Source: Clostridiales bacterium (GTDB lineage Bacteria; Bacillota; Clostridia; Oscillospirales; Butyricicoccaceae). From it: a stretch of DNA of 64,000 nt. Below are positions 52,385 through 60,215 of this stretch, piece by piece (the first letter of the stretch is position 1; the number at the start of each line of letters is the position of its first letter). Below the pieces are notes generated by a model that worked only from the letters and a program-made list of their open reading frames with translations, was not told the DNA's origin and searched no databases. The DNA lies in NCBI GenBank assembly GCA_004555915.1, contig SFJM01000002.1, positions 62,001-126,000 of the forward strand, read 5' to 3'. A program made the translations under genes and the position numbers.

Positions 52385-53270
52385 AAGTGTTTCTGTTTGT
52401 GCCGCAGGCTTTTCCGGCAATCTGCCTGCGGCGGTACCGTTCTGCCTGTACCGCCCGAAATTCCTCTTGCGATACAATCGCCCATTCCGGACGTATATGG
52501 ATATATTGCTCGTTTTCCGGCAGCGGCGCCACTGTCCCCTCCAGAAAATCCGTCACGATGGTCTTGTGATTGACCAATATCCCGCAATATATGCTGTTTT
52601 GCAGGCACCGCCGTATCCCACGTGAATCCCATATCTTCCCCTTTTTCGTCAGGCAGCCCTGCCGGTTCAGCTGCTGTGCAATCGCTGCCGTTCCGGCTCC
52701 GTCCAGGTACAGGGAAAACATCTGCCGGATCACCGCCGCCTCTGGTGCATTGATGCGCAGATGAAACAGGTCCAACCGGTCATAACCATATAAAACCGGT
52801 GGAACTCTTCCTTTTTTTGCATTGATTTCCTTGCCGAACCGGATGCGTTTGGACAGATTTGCACTTTCCTCCTGTGCCAGTGACGCATAGACTGTCAGGA
52901 TAAATTCTGATTCGCCAAGGGTTTCCTGTCCACCGGAAATAAACCGGATGACAATGCCCTGCTTTTTCAATGACCGGATTGCCTGCAGACAGTCCACCGT
53001 ATTACGGGCAAACCGGGAAACATCTTTTACTGCCAGCAGATCAAACCGACCTGCCTTCGCATCCTCCAGCATGTTGAGAAACTGTTCCCGATGGCGCATC
53101 TGCCGTCCGGATACCCCTTCGTCCGCATATACCGCTGTCAGCAGCATTCCTTCTTTTCTGGCATATTCCGCGAAAAATTCCTTCTGATGCGCCAGACTGT
53201 CCAGCTGTGCCTCTTTTTTTGTGGAAACACGGCAATATGCTGCCATGCGCAAGCGATGTTTCACACCCAT
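52383..53270 (-). CDS. Compact serine recombinase of the mini-element
   Basis: 295-aa recombinase. Resolvase catalytic domain: AAYCRVSTKKEAQL with nucleophile Ser16, YADEGVSGRQMRHREQF, LLAVKDVSRFARNT and EESANLSKRI. The recombinase domain follows (YGYDRL, WDSRGIRRCLQNSIYCG, GTVAPLPENEQYIHI, IVSQEEFRAVQ). The protein then ends after about 20 residues, so the zinc ribbon and coiled coil of large serine recombinases are missing. The TGA stop uses the core GA. Either a naturally compact form or a truncation; the short two-gene element favours the former. ATG 53270 has AGGAGG immediately upstream. Confidence 0.88.
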   Translation of the reverse strand: MGVKHRLRMAAYCRVSTKKEAQLDSLAHQKEFFAEYARKEGMLLTAVYADEGVSGRQMRHREQFLNMLEDAKAGRFDLLAVKDVSRFARNTVDCLQAIRSLKKQGIVIRFISGGQETLGESEFILTVYASLAQEESANLSKRIRFGKEINAKKGRVPPVLYGYDRLDLFHLRINAPEAAVIRQMFSLYLDGAGTAAIAQQLNRQGCLTKKGKIWDSRGIRRCLQNSIYCGILVNHKTIVTDFLEGTVAPLPENEQYIHIRPEWAIVSQEEFRAVQAERYRRRQIAGKACGTNRNT

Positions 53271-53293
53271 CCCCTCCTTCCTCCTTTGTATAT

Positions 53294-53315
53294 GCAAAAC
53301 AGCATTGCGTTTTGC
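53294..53315. promoter_or_regulatory. Inverted repeat between the divergent mini-element genes
   Basis: GCAAAAC (53294-53300) and GTTTTGC (53309-53315) with an 8-nt spacer, overlapping the -35 of the NUDIX promoter and lying 24 nt upstream of the recombinase start. A site for recombinase or regulator binding is possible. Confidence 0.45.
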
Positions 53316-53333
53316 CGGAAAATCGCCTACAAT
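53305..53333 (+). promoter_or_regulatory. Promoter of the mini-element NUDIX gene
   Basis: TTGCGT (53305-53310), 17-nt spacer, TACAAT (53328-53333), 28 nt before the ATG. Confidence 0.7.
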
Positions 53334-53361
53334 ACTAACAAAAGGAAGTGGAGTTTTATTT

Positions 53362-53838
53362 ATGAGAAATACCACACTGATTTATATTGAACGGGACGGC
53401 AACTATCTGATGCTGCACCGCACCAAAAAGAAAAATGACCAGAGTCATGACAAATGGCTGGGAATCGGCGGAAAATTCGAGGATAAGGAAAGCCCGGAGG
53501 ACTGTATTTTACGTGAAACCCGCGAGGAAACCGGATTGACGCTGACAAATTACCGGTATCGCGGCATTGTCACATTTGTCTCAAACATCTGGGAGACAGA
53601 ATATATGCATCTGTTTACTGCAGACGGCTTTACCGGCGAGCTAATCGAATGTAAAGAAGGTGACCTGCAGTGGATTTCACAGGAAAAGCTGCTTTCACTG
53701 CCAATGTGGGAAGGCGACAAAATTTTCCTTAACTTGCTGTTTGACTCCAATCAGCCGTTTTTCTCCCTCAAACTGGTGTATGAAGGTGACCGGCTGACCT
53801 ATGCCGCAAAGGATGGCAAGCCGCTGCCGCTGACCTGA
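53362..53838 (+). CDS. NUDIX hydrolase, MutT-like (8-oxo-dGTP diphosphatase type)
   Basis: 158-aa NUDIX protein, start MRNTTLIYIERDGNYLMLHRT with GGAAGTGGAG upstream. The box is intact: GGKFEDKESPEDCILRETREETGL, read in pieces as GGKFEDKESPEDC and ILRETREETGL. KWLGIGGKFE is typical of Firmicute 8-oxo-dGTP diphosphatase-type members. The gene is the only cargo of the mini-element and ends 2 nt from its right core. It could sanitise nucleotides; why it travels with a recombinase is unknown. Confidence 0.9.
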   Translation: MRNTTLIYIERDGNYLMLHRTKKKNDQSHDKWLGIGGKFEDKESPEDCILRETREETGLTLTNYRYRGIVTFVSNIWETEYMHLFTADGFTGELIECKEGDLQWISQEKLLSLPMWEGDKIFLNLLFDSNQPFFSLKLVYEGDRLTYAAKDGKPLPLT

Positions 53839-53839
53839 T

Positions 53840-54318
53840 TCGACACGCAACATCGGGGCACAAATATCAACTACAGCCTCCGGCTTGTTTGTACGTTCAA
53901 TCGTCTTGGGATTCGGCGAGCCGGACTGGGAGGAGAACACGCGGACAGAACCTTCACTGCCGTACAGAATCGCACGTTTGTCAAAGTATGCCAAACCGCA
54001 CAGGTCCTGCATCCTGCCGCAGCCTGCACTGACTTCTGCAAAGATCTTATAAAAATAACGGGCATCTACGCTGAAAAAACCACGGTTGAAATCCACCGGC
54101 TGTACGTCGACATCCACCCAAAGCAGCTCCGCACGCCGGGGCTTGACACTGGTGGAGCGTTCCAGAAGCTCTTGGGACTGTCGGGTTAAATATACCCTCA
54201 AATCCTGAATGCATTCTTTAGAACGGCAGGAATCATATACTTTCTTTGTATGTGCACAGACAGCTTCACGGATTGGTACATCGCCGCAGATGGGCCCCGG
54301 TGTTACTCGTTCACTCAT
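53840..54318 (-). pseudogene. Cys-rich protein gene, 5' part, interrupted by the mini-element
   Basis: N-terminal 159 codons, starting MSERVTPGPICGDVPIREAV at ATG 54318 with GGAGGGAA 6 nt upstream. The protein has scattered Cys (KVYDSCRSKECIQDLRVYLT), AELLWVDVDVQPVDFNRGFF and ILYGSEGSVRVFSS. Native sequence ends MLRV plus the shared GA; the frame then runs on into the element antisense to the NUDIX gene and stops at 53695. I know no function; similar Cys-rich proteins seem widespread in Clostridia. Mini-element excision would restore the gene. Confidence 0.85.
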
Positions 54319-54404
54319 AACATTTCCCTCCATGTCGATATTCATACTGCATTCTATGCCGCCGGATGGAAATGGTGAAACCCCTGCCCAAAGGAGACTG
54401 CCCT

Positions 54405-54899
54405 ATGACAGCACAAGATTATGAAAACTGGACCCGAACGCTGCGCAGGCATCCCGGACAACTGCGTGCCCTGCTGCTTTGCAATAAACTACTCACCGGA
54501 TTGATCTATGTGTCCTATCCGGCATTGCTGCTGGTTCTGCTTGCAACACAACCTATCGCTTTGCCGCGTGTGGTTTTGACACCGGCGATTTCCTTCATTC
54601 TGCTCTCCTTATTTCGTGACCGGGTGAACCTGCCACGGCCATATGAAGCACTGGATATCCAGCCACTGATTCATAAAACCACAAAGGGACATTCCTTTCC
54701 CAGCAGGCATGTCTTTTCTGTAACGGTGATTGCCTGTGCTTTTCTGTATATCATGCCATGGATCGGTATTGTCTTCCTGTTTTTTGCCGTACTGATGTCC
54801 GTCATCCGTGTGCTTGGCGGCGTACATTTTCCAAGGGATGTTGTTGTCGGTTTTGCTTTGGGTTTGCTGTCCGGTTGGATCGGCTTTGTACTGTTGTAA
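54405..54899 (+). CDS. PAP2 family membrane phosphatase
   Basis: 164-aa integral membrane phosphatase. The three-part PAP2 signature is present: RDRVNLPRP, FPSRH with the catalytic-site His, and RVLGGVHFPRD. Four or more hydrophobic helices are visible. It may act on undecaprenyl pyrophosphate or phosphatidic acid. AAAGGAG lies upstream of ATG 54405. It is divergent from the Cys-rich gene. Confidence 0.92.
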   Translation: MTAQDYENWTRTLRRHPGQLRALLLCNKLLTGLIYVSYPALLLVLLATQPIALPRVVLTPAISFILLSLFRDRVNLPRPYEALDIQPLIHKTTKGHSFPSRHVFSVTVIACAFLYIMPWIGIVFLFFAVLMSVIRVLGGVHFPRDVVVGFALGLLSGWIGFVLL

Positions 54900-55091
54900 A
54901 ATCATATTTTTTACAGTTTCCCCATTCCTTCAAGCAAATATCCCCATGTGTTTTATCTATGTACTCCGGAAAACCTGTATCCGGGCATTTCCGCTGAGTT
55001 TTCTTATATCCTCTAGTATTTGCAGACAAATTATGTTAAAATTGTAGCAGTGTAACCCACTGCTATTATTTTTTTGAAGAGGGATAATGAT

Positions 55092-55850
55092 ATGAGTAAT
55101 GTATGCGTGAAAAACTGCTGCATTGGCAGCGGAAAGCCGAAAATCTGTGTTCCTATTGTAGCGGAAACCATGAGTGACATCTTTTCGCAGGCACGCGGTA
55201 TGCAGCGCAAACGATTTGATATTGTTGAATGGCGCATTGACTGGTTTGAAAAATTCGAGAATCCGGATACTGTCCGCCGCGCCTCCCGTATTCTGCACGG
55301 TATTCTGGATGACCAGCCGTTCCTGTTCACCTTCCGTACGGAAAAAGAAGGTGGCAAACGCCCGATTACGCCAGAATATTATGTGGAATTAAACCGGATC
55401 GCTGCACAGGAACATCTGGTTGATATGATTGATGTCGAATTATTTTCCGGTGATGACATTGTCCGGCAGCTGGTAGACATTGCGCACAATGCCAACGTCC
55501 CGGTAGTCATCTCCAATCATGATTTTGAAAAAACACCGTGTCAGGAAGAGCTGGTGGAACGCATGAAGCGTGCGGAAGCTCTTGGTGCGGATATTTTGAA
55601 GATTGCCGTCATGCCTCAGAGCAAGCGGGATGTCCTGTCCCTTCTGTGTGCTACGGAACAGATGTCCCGTGAAAGCGGCTGCCCGCTGATTACCATGTCC
55701 ATGGGGAAGAATGGCATTATCAGCCGTCTGAGCGGTGAAATTTTTGGAAGCTCGGTTACTTTCGGCACCATCGGCATGGCTTCTGCCCCAGGACAGATTG
55801 ATCTGGATTCCATGAACAATGTCCTTGACCTGCTGCATCAGACCCTCTGA
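55092..55850 (+). CDS. aroD: Type I 3-dehydroquinate dehydratase
   Basis: 252-aa class I dehydroquinase of the shikimate pathway. The catalytic pair falls at His143 (ISNHDF) and Schiff-base Lys170 (ILKIAVMP), matching the numbering of the well-studied E. coli enzyme. Other blocks: EWRIDWFE, FRTEKEGG, DVELFSGDD and GSSVTFGTIGMASAPGQI. A GAGGG site precedes ATG 55092. The gene is monocistronic with a terminator right after; no other aro gene is near. Confidence 0.96.
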   Translation: MSNVCVKNCCIGSGKPKICVPIVAETMSDIFSQARGMQRKRFDIVEWRIDWFEKFENPDTVRRASRILHGILDDQPFLFTFRTEKEGGKRPITPEYYVELNRIAAQEHLVDMIDVELFSGDDIVRQLVDIAHNANVPVVISNHDFEKTPCQEELVERMKRAEALGADILKIAVMPQSKRDVLSLLCATEQMSRESGCPLITMSMGKNGIISRLSGEIFGSSVTFGTIGMASAPGQIDLDSMNNVLDLLHQTL

Positions 55851-55881
55851 TTGCTGTACCACCATATATACAATCATACAG

Positions 55882-55912
55882 GCTGCGGAAATCCGGTTTC
55901 CGCAGCTTTTTT
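55882..55912 (+). terminator. Terminator of aroD
   Basis: Perfect 10-bp stem GCTGCGGAAA (55882-55891) and TTTCCGCAGC (55897-55906), followed by a T-run. Confidence 0.9.
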
Positions 55913-55925
55913 CTTCTGATGACAG

Positions 55926-55962
55926 AAAAAACAGCACAGACTCCCAAAGGAACGCTGTGCTG
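55926..55962 (-). terminator. Terminator of the lipoprotein gene
   Basis: CAGCACAG (55932-55939) and CTGTGCTG (55955-55962) form an 8-bp stem, followed on the minus strand by six U (55931-55926). Confidence 0.85.
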
Positions 55963-55975
55963 CACAAAAGAATCT

Positions 55976-56926
55976 TTATTTTTCTCCGATATAAGCACTT
56001 TTAGCTGATGCACTGGCCTCATAAGGCTCCTTCTGGCTGCTGTCCGTGTAAACCGCGTAATCCGACGGTACATCCACATCCACCAAAACGCCATCCGGAA
56101 CCGGTACAGTTTTTGCCCTGTCATAGGAACGGATGGTAAATTCCCGCTCCCACTCCGCATTCCGGATCTTTTCCATCATAAAGTCCGGCATGCGGATAAT
56201 CTGTTCCCCATAGGTCAAGCTGCGGGACAGTGTACAGGTCTTGCTTTCCCCACTGCTGTTGGTAAACGTATAAGTGCGGAAGGTATCCAGTATGCGCAGG
56301 GTTTCCTTTTCCACATCATATTCCTGGGTAGTATACTCATAGGTACACCCCGAATTGTCGGTAAACGAAGCATAAGAAATATCGGTAACAATATGATAGG
56401 TTTCCCCACAGTCGGTACAGGAAATGATTTTCTCCTTGCCGTTGTACTCGCCAAAGCTGTACTGACGGAACAGCTTTTCCACATTGGTGCTTTCATCCTC
56501 ATTGTTTTCCGGATCATCCTCAATGGTCAGTGTAACGGTTTCATTTTCCCCATCTTCATCCGTTACCGCCTGGGCATAGTAATTGACATCCTCCCGGTTA
56601 AAATAATACCGGAAATTCAAACCGGTTTCGGTCTTACGGAACCGGCATACCAGACCAAGCTCCTCATCAAAATACAGCGTCATCAGGGAATTGCTTTCCT
56701 TGTTTTCCTTTCCCTCCCGCAGGCAGGAGCTGAAGGACGGCTGGATATTGGCCTTTTCATATTGTTCCAGCGTGTTTGCCGCATAAATCTGCTGCAATGT
56801 GGGGATTCCTTCCATAGATGCACCGCTGCCGGAGCCAGAGCCTTCCGACTCTGCTGTTCCACAGCCCGCCATGGAAAACAGCATACAGGACGCAAGCAGC
56901 ATCGCACTGATTTTCTTGAATAGCAT
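55976..56926 (-). CDS. Lipoprotein of unknown function
   Basis: 316-aa secreted lipoprotein. The signal peptide MLFKKISAMLLASCMLFSMAGC ends in the lipobox SMAGC (given here only to show the Cys), followed by a Gly/Ser spacer. The mature part is acidic and strand-rich, with an internal CTDCGETY. No family recognised. Flanked by its own terminator and divergent from the queuosine operon. Confidence 0.82.
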   Translation of the reverse strand: MLFKKISAMLLASCMLFSMAGCGTAESEGSGSGSGASMEGIPTLQQIYAANTLEQYEKANIQPSFSSCLREGKENKESNSLMTLYFDEELGLVCRFRKTETGLNFRYYFNREDVNYYAQAVTDEDGENETVTLTIEDDPENNEDESTNVEKLFRQYSFGEYNGKEKIISCTDCGETYHIVTDISYASFTDNSGCTYEYTTQEYDVEKETLRILDTFRTYTFTNSSGESKTCTLSRSLTYGEQIIRMPDFMMEKIRNAEWEREFTIRSYDRAKTVPVPDGVLVDVDVPSDYAVYTDSSQKEPYEASASAKSAYIGEK

Positions 56927-57054
56927 AGTGTTTCTCCATCATTTATAATTCCCGCAGGCTTGTGCGGGTCTATGGGATATATTATCATATTTCCCACATA
57001 GATTCAAGGAATCGGCAAAAAACCGGAAGAAAATCTCCCATAGTGCCAATCCCA

Positions 57055-57083
57055 TTGACAAACGGGATGCAAAGGTGTATAGT
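57055..57083 (+). promoter_or_regulatory. Promoter of the queuosine operon
   Basis: Consensus TTGACA (57055-57060), 17-nt spacer, TATAGT (57078-57083), upstream of the riboswitch. Confidence 0.82.
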
Positions 57084-57108
57084 AACAAAAGTTATTCGGA
57101 TTAAAAAC

Positions 57109-57150
57109 AGACAGTTCGTTTGCACCATCCTGTCTATAAACAAAACCAGG
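57109..57150 (+). promoter_or_regulatory. PreQ1-I riboswitch
   Basis: P1 stem AGACAG (57109-57114) with CTGTCT (57130-57135); loop contains TTCG and CACC; the A-rich tail ATAAACAAAACCAGG follows directly, closely like the tail of known preQ1-I aptamers. The GG at the end can pair with the loop CC as pseudoknot P2. It lies between promoter and an intrinsic terminator before a preQ1 synthesis operon, fitting transcription attenuation when preQ1 is abundant. Confidence 0.85.
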
Positions 57151-57175
57151 GCTACTGTACGATGCATATCATCTG

Positions 57176-57207
57176 ACAGCAGGCTCTGTGCGCCTGCTGT
57201 TTTTTTA
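57176..57207 (+). terminator. Riboswitch-controlled attenuator of the que operon
   Basis: ACAGCAGG (57176-57183) and CCTGCTGT (57193-57200), followed by a 7-8 nt T-run, 21 nt before the queD start. It sits inside the leader, so read-through must be controlled. Confidence 0.85.
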
Positions 57208-57227
57208 TATTTACCAAAGGAGTTTTT

Positions 57228-57656
57228 ATGTATTACTTAAAAGCGGAAGCCAGCTTTGATGCAGCACATTTTCTTGCCCATTATCAGGGAAAATGCCATA
57301 ACATTCATGGCCATCACTGGATTGTGGAACTGCGGATTTCCGGCACCCAGCTCCAGACCTCTGCACAGGAATATGGTATGCTGGTGGATTTTTCCCAGCT
57401 CAAGCATGACCTGAAGCAGATCGCAGATGAGATGGATCATACCCTGATTTATGAAACCGGTACCCTGCGGGACGCCACACGCGCCGCACTGGAGGAGGAC
57501 GGCTTTTCCCTGACAGAGGTTCCGTTCCGTCCGACTGCGGAGCACTTTGCAAAATATTTCTTTGACCGCATGACAGACCGAGGCTATACCGTGGCAGAAG
57601 CAACGGTATATGAAACGCCGAACAACTGTGCATCCTATACGGGAAAGGATGATTGA
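57228..57656 (+). CDS. queD: 6-carboxytetrahydropterin synthase QueD
   Basis: 142-aa pterin synthase-family enzyme making 6-carboxytetrahydropterin from dihydroneopterin triphosphate. Zinc ligands His14, His27 and His29 (AAHFLAHY, CHNIHGHHW) and nucleophile Cys23 are present. LVDFSQLKHDLK and DHTLIYE, plus the late PTAEHFAKYF and VYETPNNCASY blocks, are diagnostic. First gene of the operon; AAAGGAG precedes the ATG. The queE gene begins 3 nt after its stop. Confidence 0.96.
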   Translation: MYYLKAEASFDAAHFLAHYQGKCHNIHGHHWIVELRISGTQLQTSAQEYGMLVDFSQLKHDLKQIADEMDHTLIYETGTLRDATRAALEEDGFSLTEVPFRPTAEHFAKYFFDRMTDRGYTVAEATVYETPNNCASYTGKDD

Positions 57657-57659
57657 AGC

Positions 57660-58328
57660 ATGACACATTACCCTGTGGCGGAAACCTTCGTCAGTATCAA
57701 TGGAGAAGGCACCCATGCCGGTCAGCTGGCGGTATTCATCCGGTTCCGCGGCTGCAATCTGAACTGCTCCTTCTGTGATACCATGTGGGTCAATCAGCCG
57801 GATACGCCGTATACCGGCATGACAGCAGAGGAAATCTGCCAGCTGGTACAGGAAACCGGTGTAAAAAATGTAACGATTACCGGCGGTGAACCGCTGCTGC
57901 AGCCGGATATCACCCAGCTGCTTGCCCGACTGGCAGAAACACCAGGCCGATATATTGAAATCGAGACCAATGGCAGTGTCAATCTCGCACCGTTCACCTC
58001 CATCTCCCCTTCCATTGCCTTTACTATGGATTACAAGCTGCCCTGCAGCGGAATGGAAGCACACATGTGCACCGATAATTTTGCCCTGCTGAAGCCGCAG
58101 GACACGGTAAAATTTGTAGCGGGAAGCCGCGCCGATCTTGACCGTGCACTGGAAATCATCCAAAAATATGACCTGACCCACCGCTGCCATGTCTATTTCA
58201 GCCCGGTATTCGGCAGCATTGAACCGGTGGAAATTGTGGAATTTATGCTGGAGCATACGCTCAATGATGTCAACCTGCAGCTGCAGATGCACAAGGTCAT
58301 CTGGGACCCGGAGAAACGTGGCGTATGA
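57660..58328 (+). CDS. queE: 7-carboxy-7-deazaguanine synthase QueE
   Basis: 222-aa radical SAM enzyme contracting carboxytetrahydropterin to CDG. The cluster motif C32-x3-C36-x2-C39 lies in [29 protein letters not shown] precedes it and [25 protein letters not shown] and VKFVAG follow. Complete and co-transcribed. Confidence 0.96.
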   Translation: MTHYPVAETFVSINGEGTHAGQLAVFIRFRGCNLNCSFCDTMWVNQPDTPYTGMTAEEICQLVQETGVKNVTITGGEPLLQPDITQLLARLAETPGRYIEIETNGSVNLAPFTSISPSIAFTMDYKLPCSGMEAHMCTDNFALLKPQDTVKFVAGSRADLDRALEIIQKYDLTHRCHVYFSPVFGSIEPVEIVEFMLEHTLNDVNLQLQMHKVIWDPEKRGV

Positions 58329-58350
58329 TCCACAGAAAAGGAAGGAAATT

Positions 58351-58929
58351 ATGGCTATTGATACCAATGCAATCAAAGAACATATCCGTGGTATCCTGAT
58401 CGCCCTGGGTGATGACCCGGATCGGGAAGGCCTGAAGGATACACCGGACCGTGTTGCCCGCATGTATAATGAAGTGTTTGAGGGCATGAATTATACCAAT
58501 GAGGAAATTGCCCAGATGTTCGGCAAAACCTTTGAGGATGAAATGGATTTTATCAGTGATTCCAAGGATGTTGTGGTGGTCAAAGATATCCAGCTGTTCA
58601 GCTATTGTGAACACCACATTGCGCTGATGTATGATATGACTGCAACAGTCGCCTATGTCCCCAACGGCAAGGTCATCGGTCTGAGTAAAATTGCCCGCAT
58701 TGCGGATATGGTCAGCAAGCGGCTGCAGCTGCAGGAGCGTATCGGCACCGATATTGCACAGATTATGCAGATGGTAACCGATTCCGAGGATGTAGGCGTG
58801 CTCATTCAGGGAAGCCACAGCTGTATGACTGCCCGGGGCATTCGCCAGACCAACGCAAAGACTACGACCACTACCCTGCGCGGACGGTTCCGTACCGATT
58901 CCGACCTGCAGATGAGACTGTTCCAGTAA
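58351..58929 (+). CDS. folE: GTP cyclohydrolase I
   Basis: 192-aa FolE converting GTP to dihydroneopterin triphosphate, the QueD substrate. ATG 58351 has GGAAGG upstream; the frame opens earlier inside queE and is not used. Motifs: [23 protein letters not shown] (zinc Cys and catalytic His), [24 protein letters not shown] and [11 protein letters not shown] with the second zinc Cys. Its presence inside the operon makes preQ1 synthesis from GTP self-contained. Confidence 0.96.
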   Translation: MAIDTNAIKEHIRGILIALGDDPDREGLKDTPDRVARMYNEVFEGMNYTNEEIAQMFGKTFEDEMDFISDSKDVVVVKDIQLFSYCEHHIALMYDMTATVAYVPNGKVIGLSKIARIADMVSKRLQLQERIGTDIAQIMQMVTDSEDVGVLIQGSHSCMTARGIRQTNAKTTTTTLRGRFRTDSDLQMRLFQ

Positions 58930-58939
58930 AGGAGTATCT

Positions 58940-59629
58940 ATGAAAGCACTTGTTTTATCCAGCGGCGGTGTTGACAGTACCACCTGTCTCGGCCTTGCCA
59001 TTGAACGCTTTGGCAGGGAAAATGTCATCGCTCTGGCAATCACCTATGGGCAGAAGCATACCAAAGAAGTGGAGGCTGCTGAAGCCGTCGCGCAATACTA
59101 TGGCATTGAACTGCTGTCACTGGATCTGTCCACCATTTTCCAGTATGACACCAAATGCACCCTGCTGCAGGGTTCAGAGGAAGACATTCCGGAAGAATCC
59201 TATGCAGACCAGCTGAAGAAAACCGATGGCAAACCGGTTTCCACCTATGTACCGTTCCGAAACGGATTGTTTCTGTCCTCTGCTGCCAGCATCGCCCTGT
59301 CTAAGGACTGCTCAGTCATTTACTATGGTGCACACAGTGATGATGCCGCAGGAAATGCCTATCCGGACTGCAGCGATGCCTTCAACCAGTCGATGAAATC
59401 TGCCATTGAAATCGGCAGCGGCAACCAGCTGACCATTGAAGCGCCTTTTGTCAACATGGCAAAAAAGGATGTGGTGCGGGAAGGACTCCGGTTAAAGGTG
59501 CCCTATCACCTGACATGGAGCTGTTATGAAGGCGGAGACAAGCCCTGTGGCAAATGCGGCACCTGCCGTGACCGTGCAGCAGCCTTTGCGGCAAATGGTG
59601 TTGCTGACCCTGCATGTAAGGAGGACTGA
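58940..59629 (+). CDS. queC: 7-cyano-7-deazaguanine synthase QueC
   Basis: 229-aa ATP-dependent enzyme making preQ0 from CDG. PP-loop LSSGGVDSTT near the N-terminus, TYGQKH, VPFRNGLFLSSAAS, GAHSDDAAGNAYPDCS and the C-terminal zinc site CYEGGDKPCGKCGTC. AAGGAG precedes the ATG. Confidence 0.97.
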   Translation: MKALVLSSGGVDSTTCLGLAIERFGRENVIALAITYGQKHTKEVEAAEAVAQYYGIELLSLDLSTIFQYDTKCTLLQGSEEDIPEESYADQLKKTDGKPVSTYVPFRNGLFLSSAASIALSKDCSVIYYGAHSDDAAGNAYPDCSDAFNQSMKSAIEIGSGNQLTIEAPFVNMAKKDVVREGLRLKVPYHLTWSCYEGGDKPCGKCGTCRDRAAAFAANGVADPACKED

Positions 59630-59632
59630 CAG

Positions 59633-60130
59633 ATGGAAGGAAGAACCACAGAAGAAAAGCAGGGCATCACCCTGCTCGGCAACCAAAAGACAAAATATAA
59701 GGATGATTACGCGCCGGAGGTGCTGGAAACCTTTGTCAACAAGCATCCGGACAACGATTATTTTGTCAAATTCAACTGTCCCGAATTTACCAGCCTGTGC
59801 CCGATTACCGGGCAGCCGGATTTTGCAACCATCACCATTTCCTATGTTCCGGGAGAACGCATGGTGGAAAGCAAGTCCCTTAAGCTGTACCTGTTCAGCT
59901 TCCGCAACCATGGCGATTTCCATGAAGACTGTGTGAACATCATCATGAAGGATCTGATCCGACTGATGGATCCGAAATATATTGAGGTCTGGGGCAAATT
60001 TACCCCCCGGGGCGGTATTTCCATTGACCCGTACTGCAATTACGGCAAGCCGGGTACCCGCTGGGAGGAGGTCGCATGGAACCGCATGGCAAACCATGAC
60101 CTGTACCCGGAAAAGGTTGACAACCGATAA
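59633..60130 (+). CDS. queF: NADPH-dependent preQ0 reductase QueF
   Basis: 165-aa type I (YkvM-like) nitrile reductase converting preQ0 to preQ1. The catalytic Cys is in [14 protein letters not shown], and [21 protein letters not shown] (in part) is the signature E(S/L)K(S/A)hK-type NADPH motif. The last operon gene, 3 nt after queC. Its product preQ1 is the ligand of the leader riboswitch. Confidence 0.97.
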   Translation: MEGRTTEEKQGITLLGNQKTKYKDDYAPEVLETFVNKHPDNDYFVKFNCPEFTSLCPITGQPDFATITISYVPGERMVESKSLKLYLFSFRNHGDFHEDCVNIIMKDLIRLMDPKYIEVWGKFTPRGGISIDPYCNYGKPGTRWEEVAWNRMANHDLYPEKVDNR

Positions 60131-60155
60131 TCCCCTTTTCCTTTACTGCAAACAG

Positions 60156-60210
60156 AAAGACATGATTCTTTTCCTCCGTTTTCGGAAGAATGGGAACCAT
60201 GTCTTTTTTT
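60156..60210 (+). terminator. Terminator of the queuosine operon
   Basis: AAAGACATG (60156-60164) pairs with CATGTCTTT (60198-60206), with inner ATTCTT/AAGAAT pairing, then a T-run to 60210. Confidence 0.8.
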
Positions 60211-60215
60211 GTGCT

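Larger units (their letters stand above)
52383..53841. mobile_element. 1.46-kb mini-element with serine recombinase and NUDIX gene
   Basis: Boundaries come from the break in the Cys-rich gene at both sides and the shared TC (52383-52384 and 53840-53841); unit length is 1457 bp. It contains a 295-aa serine recombinase (minus) whose stop codon overlaps the left core, and a NUDIX hydrolase (plus) ending 2 nt before the right core. No other gene fits. No inverted terminal repeats and no further target duplication are seen. Confidence 0.85.

Noticed and set aside
51956..52477. A separate 173-aa Cys-rich protein starting at ATG 52477
   Set aside because: The first 31 residues are antisense/out-of-frame recombinase DNA inside the mini-element; the native gene continues at 53840.
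53695..53842. The extension of the Cys-rich 5' part to a stop at 53695
   Set aside because: These codons are antisense to the NUDIX gene inside the element and are not native.
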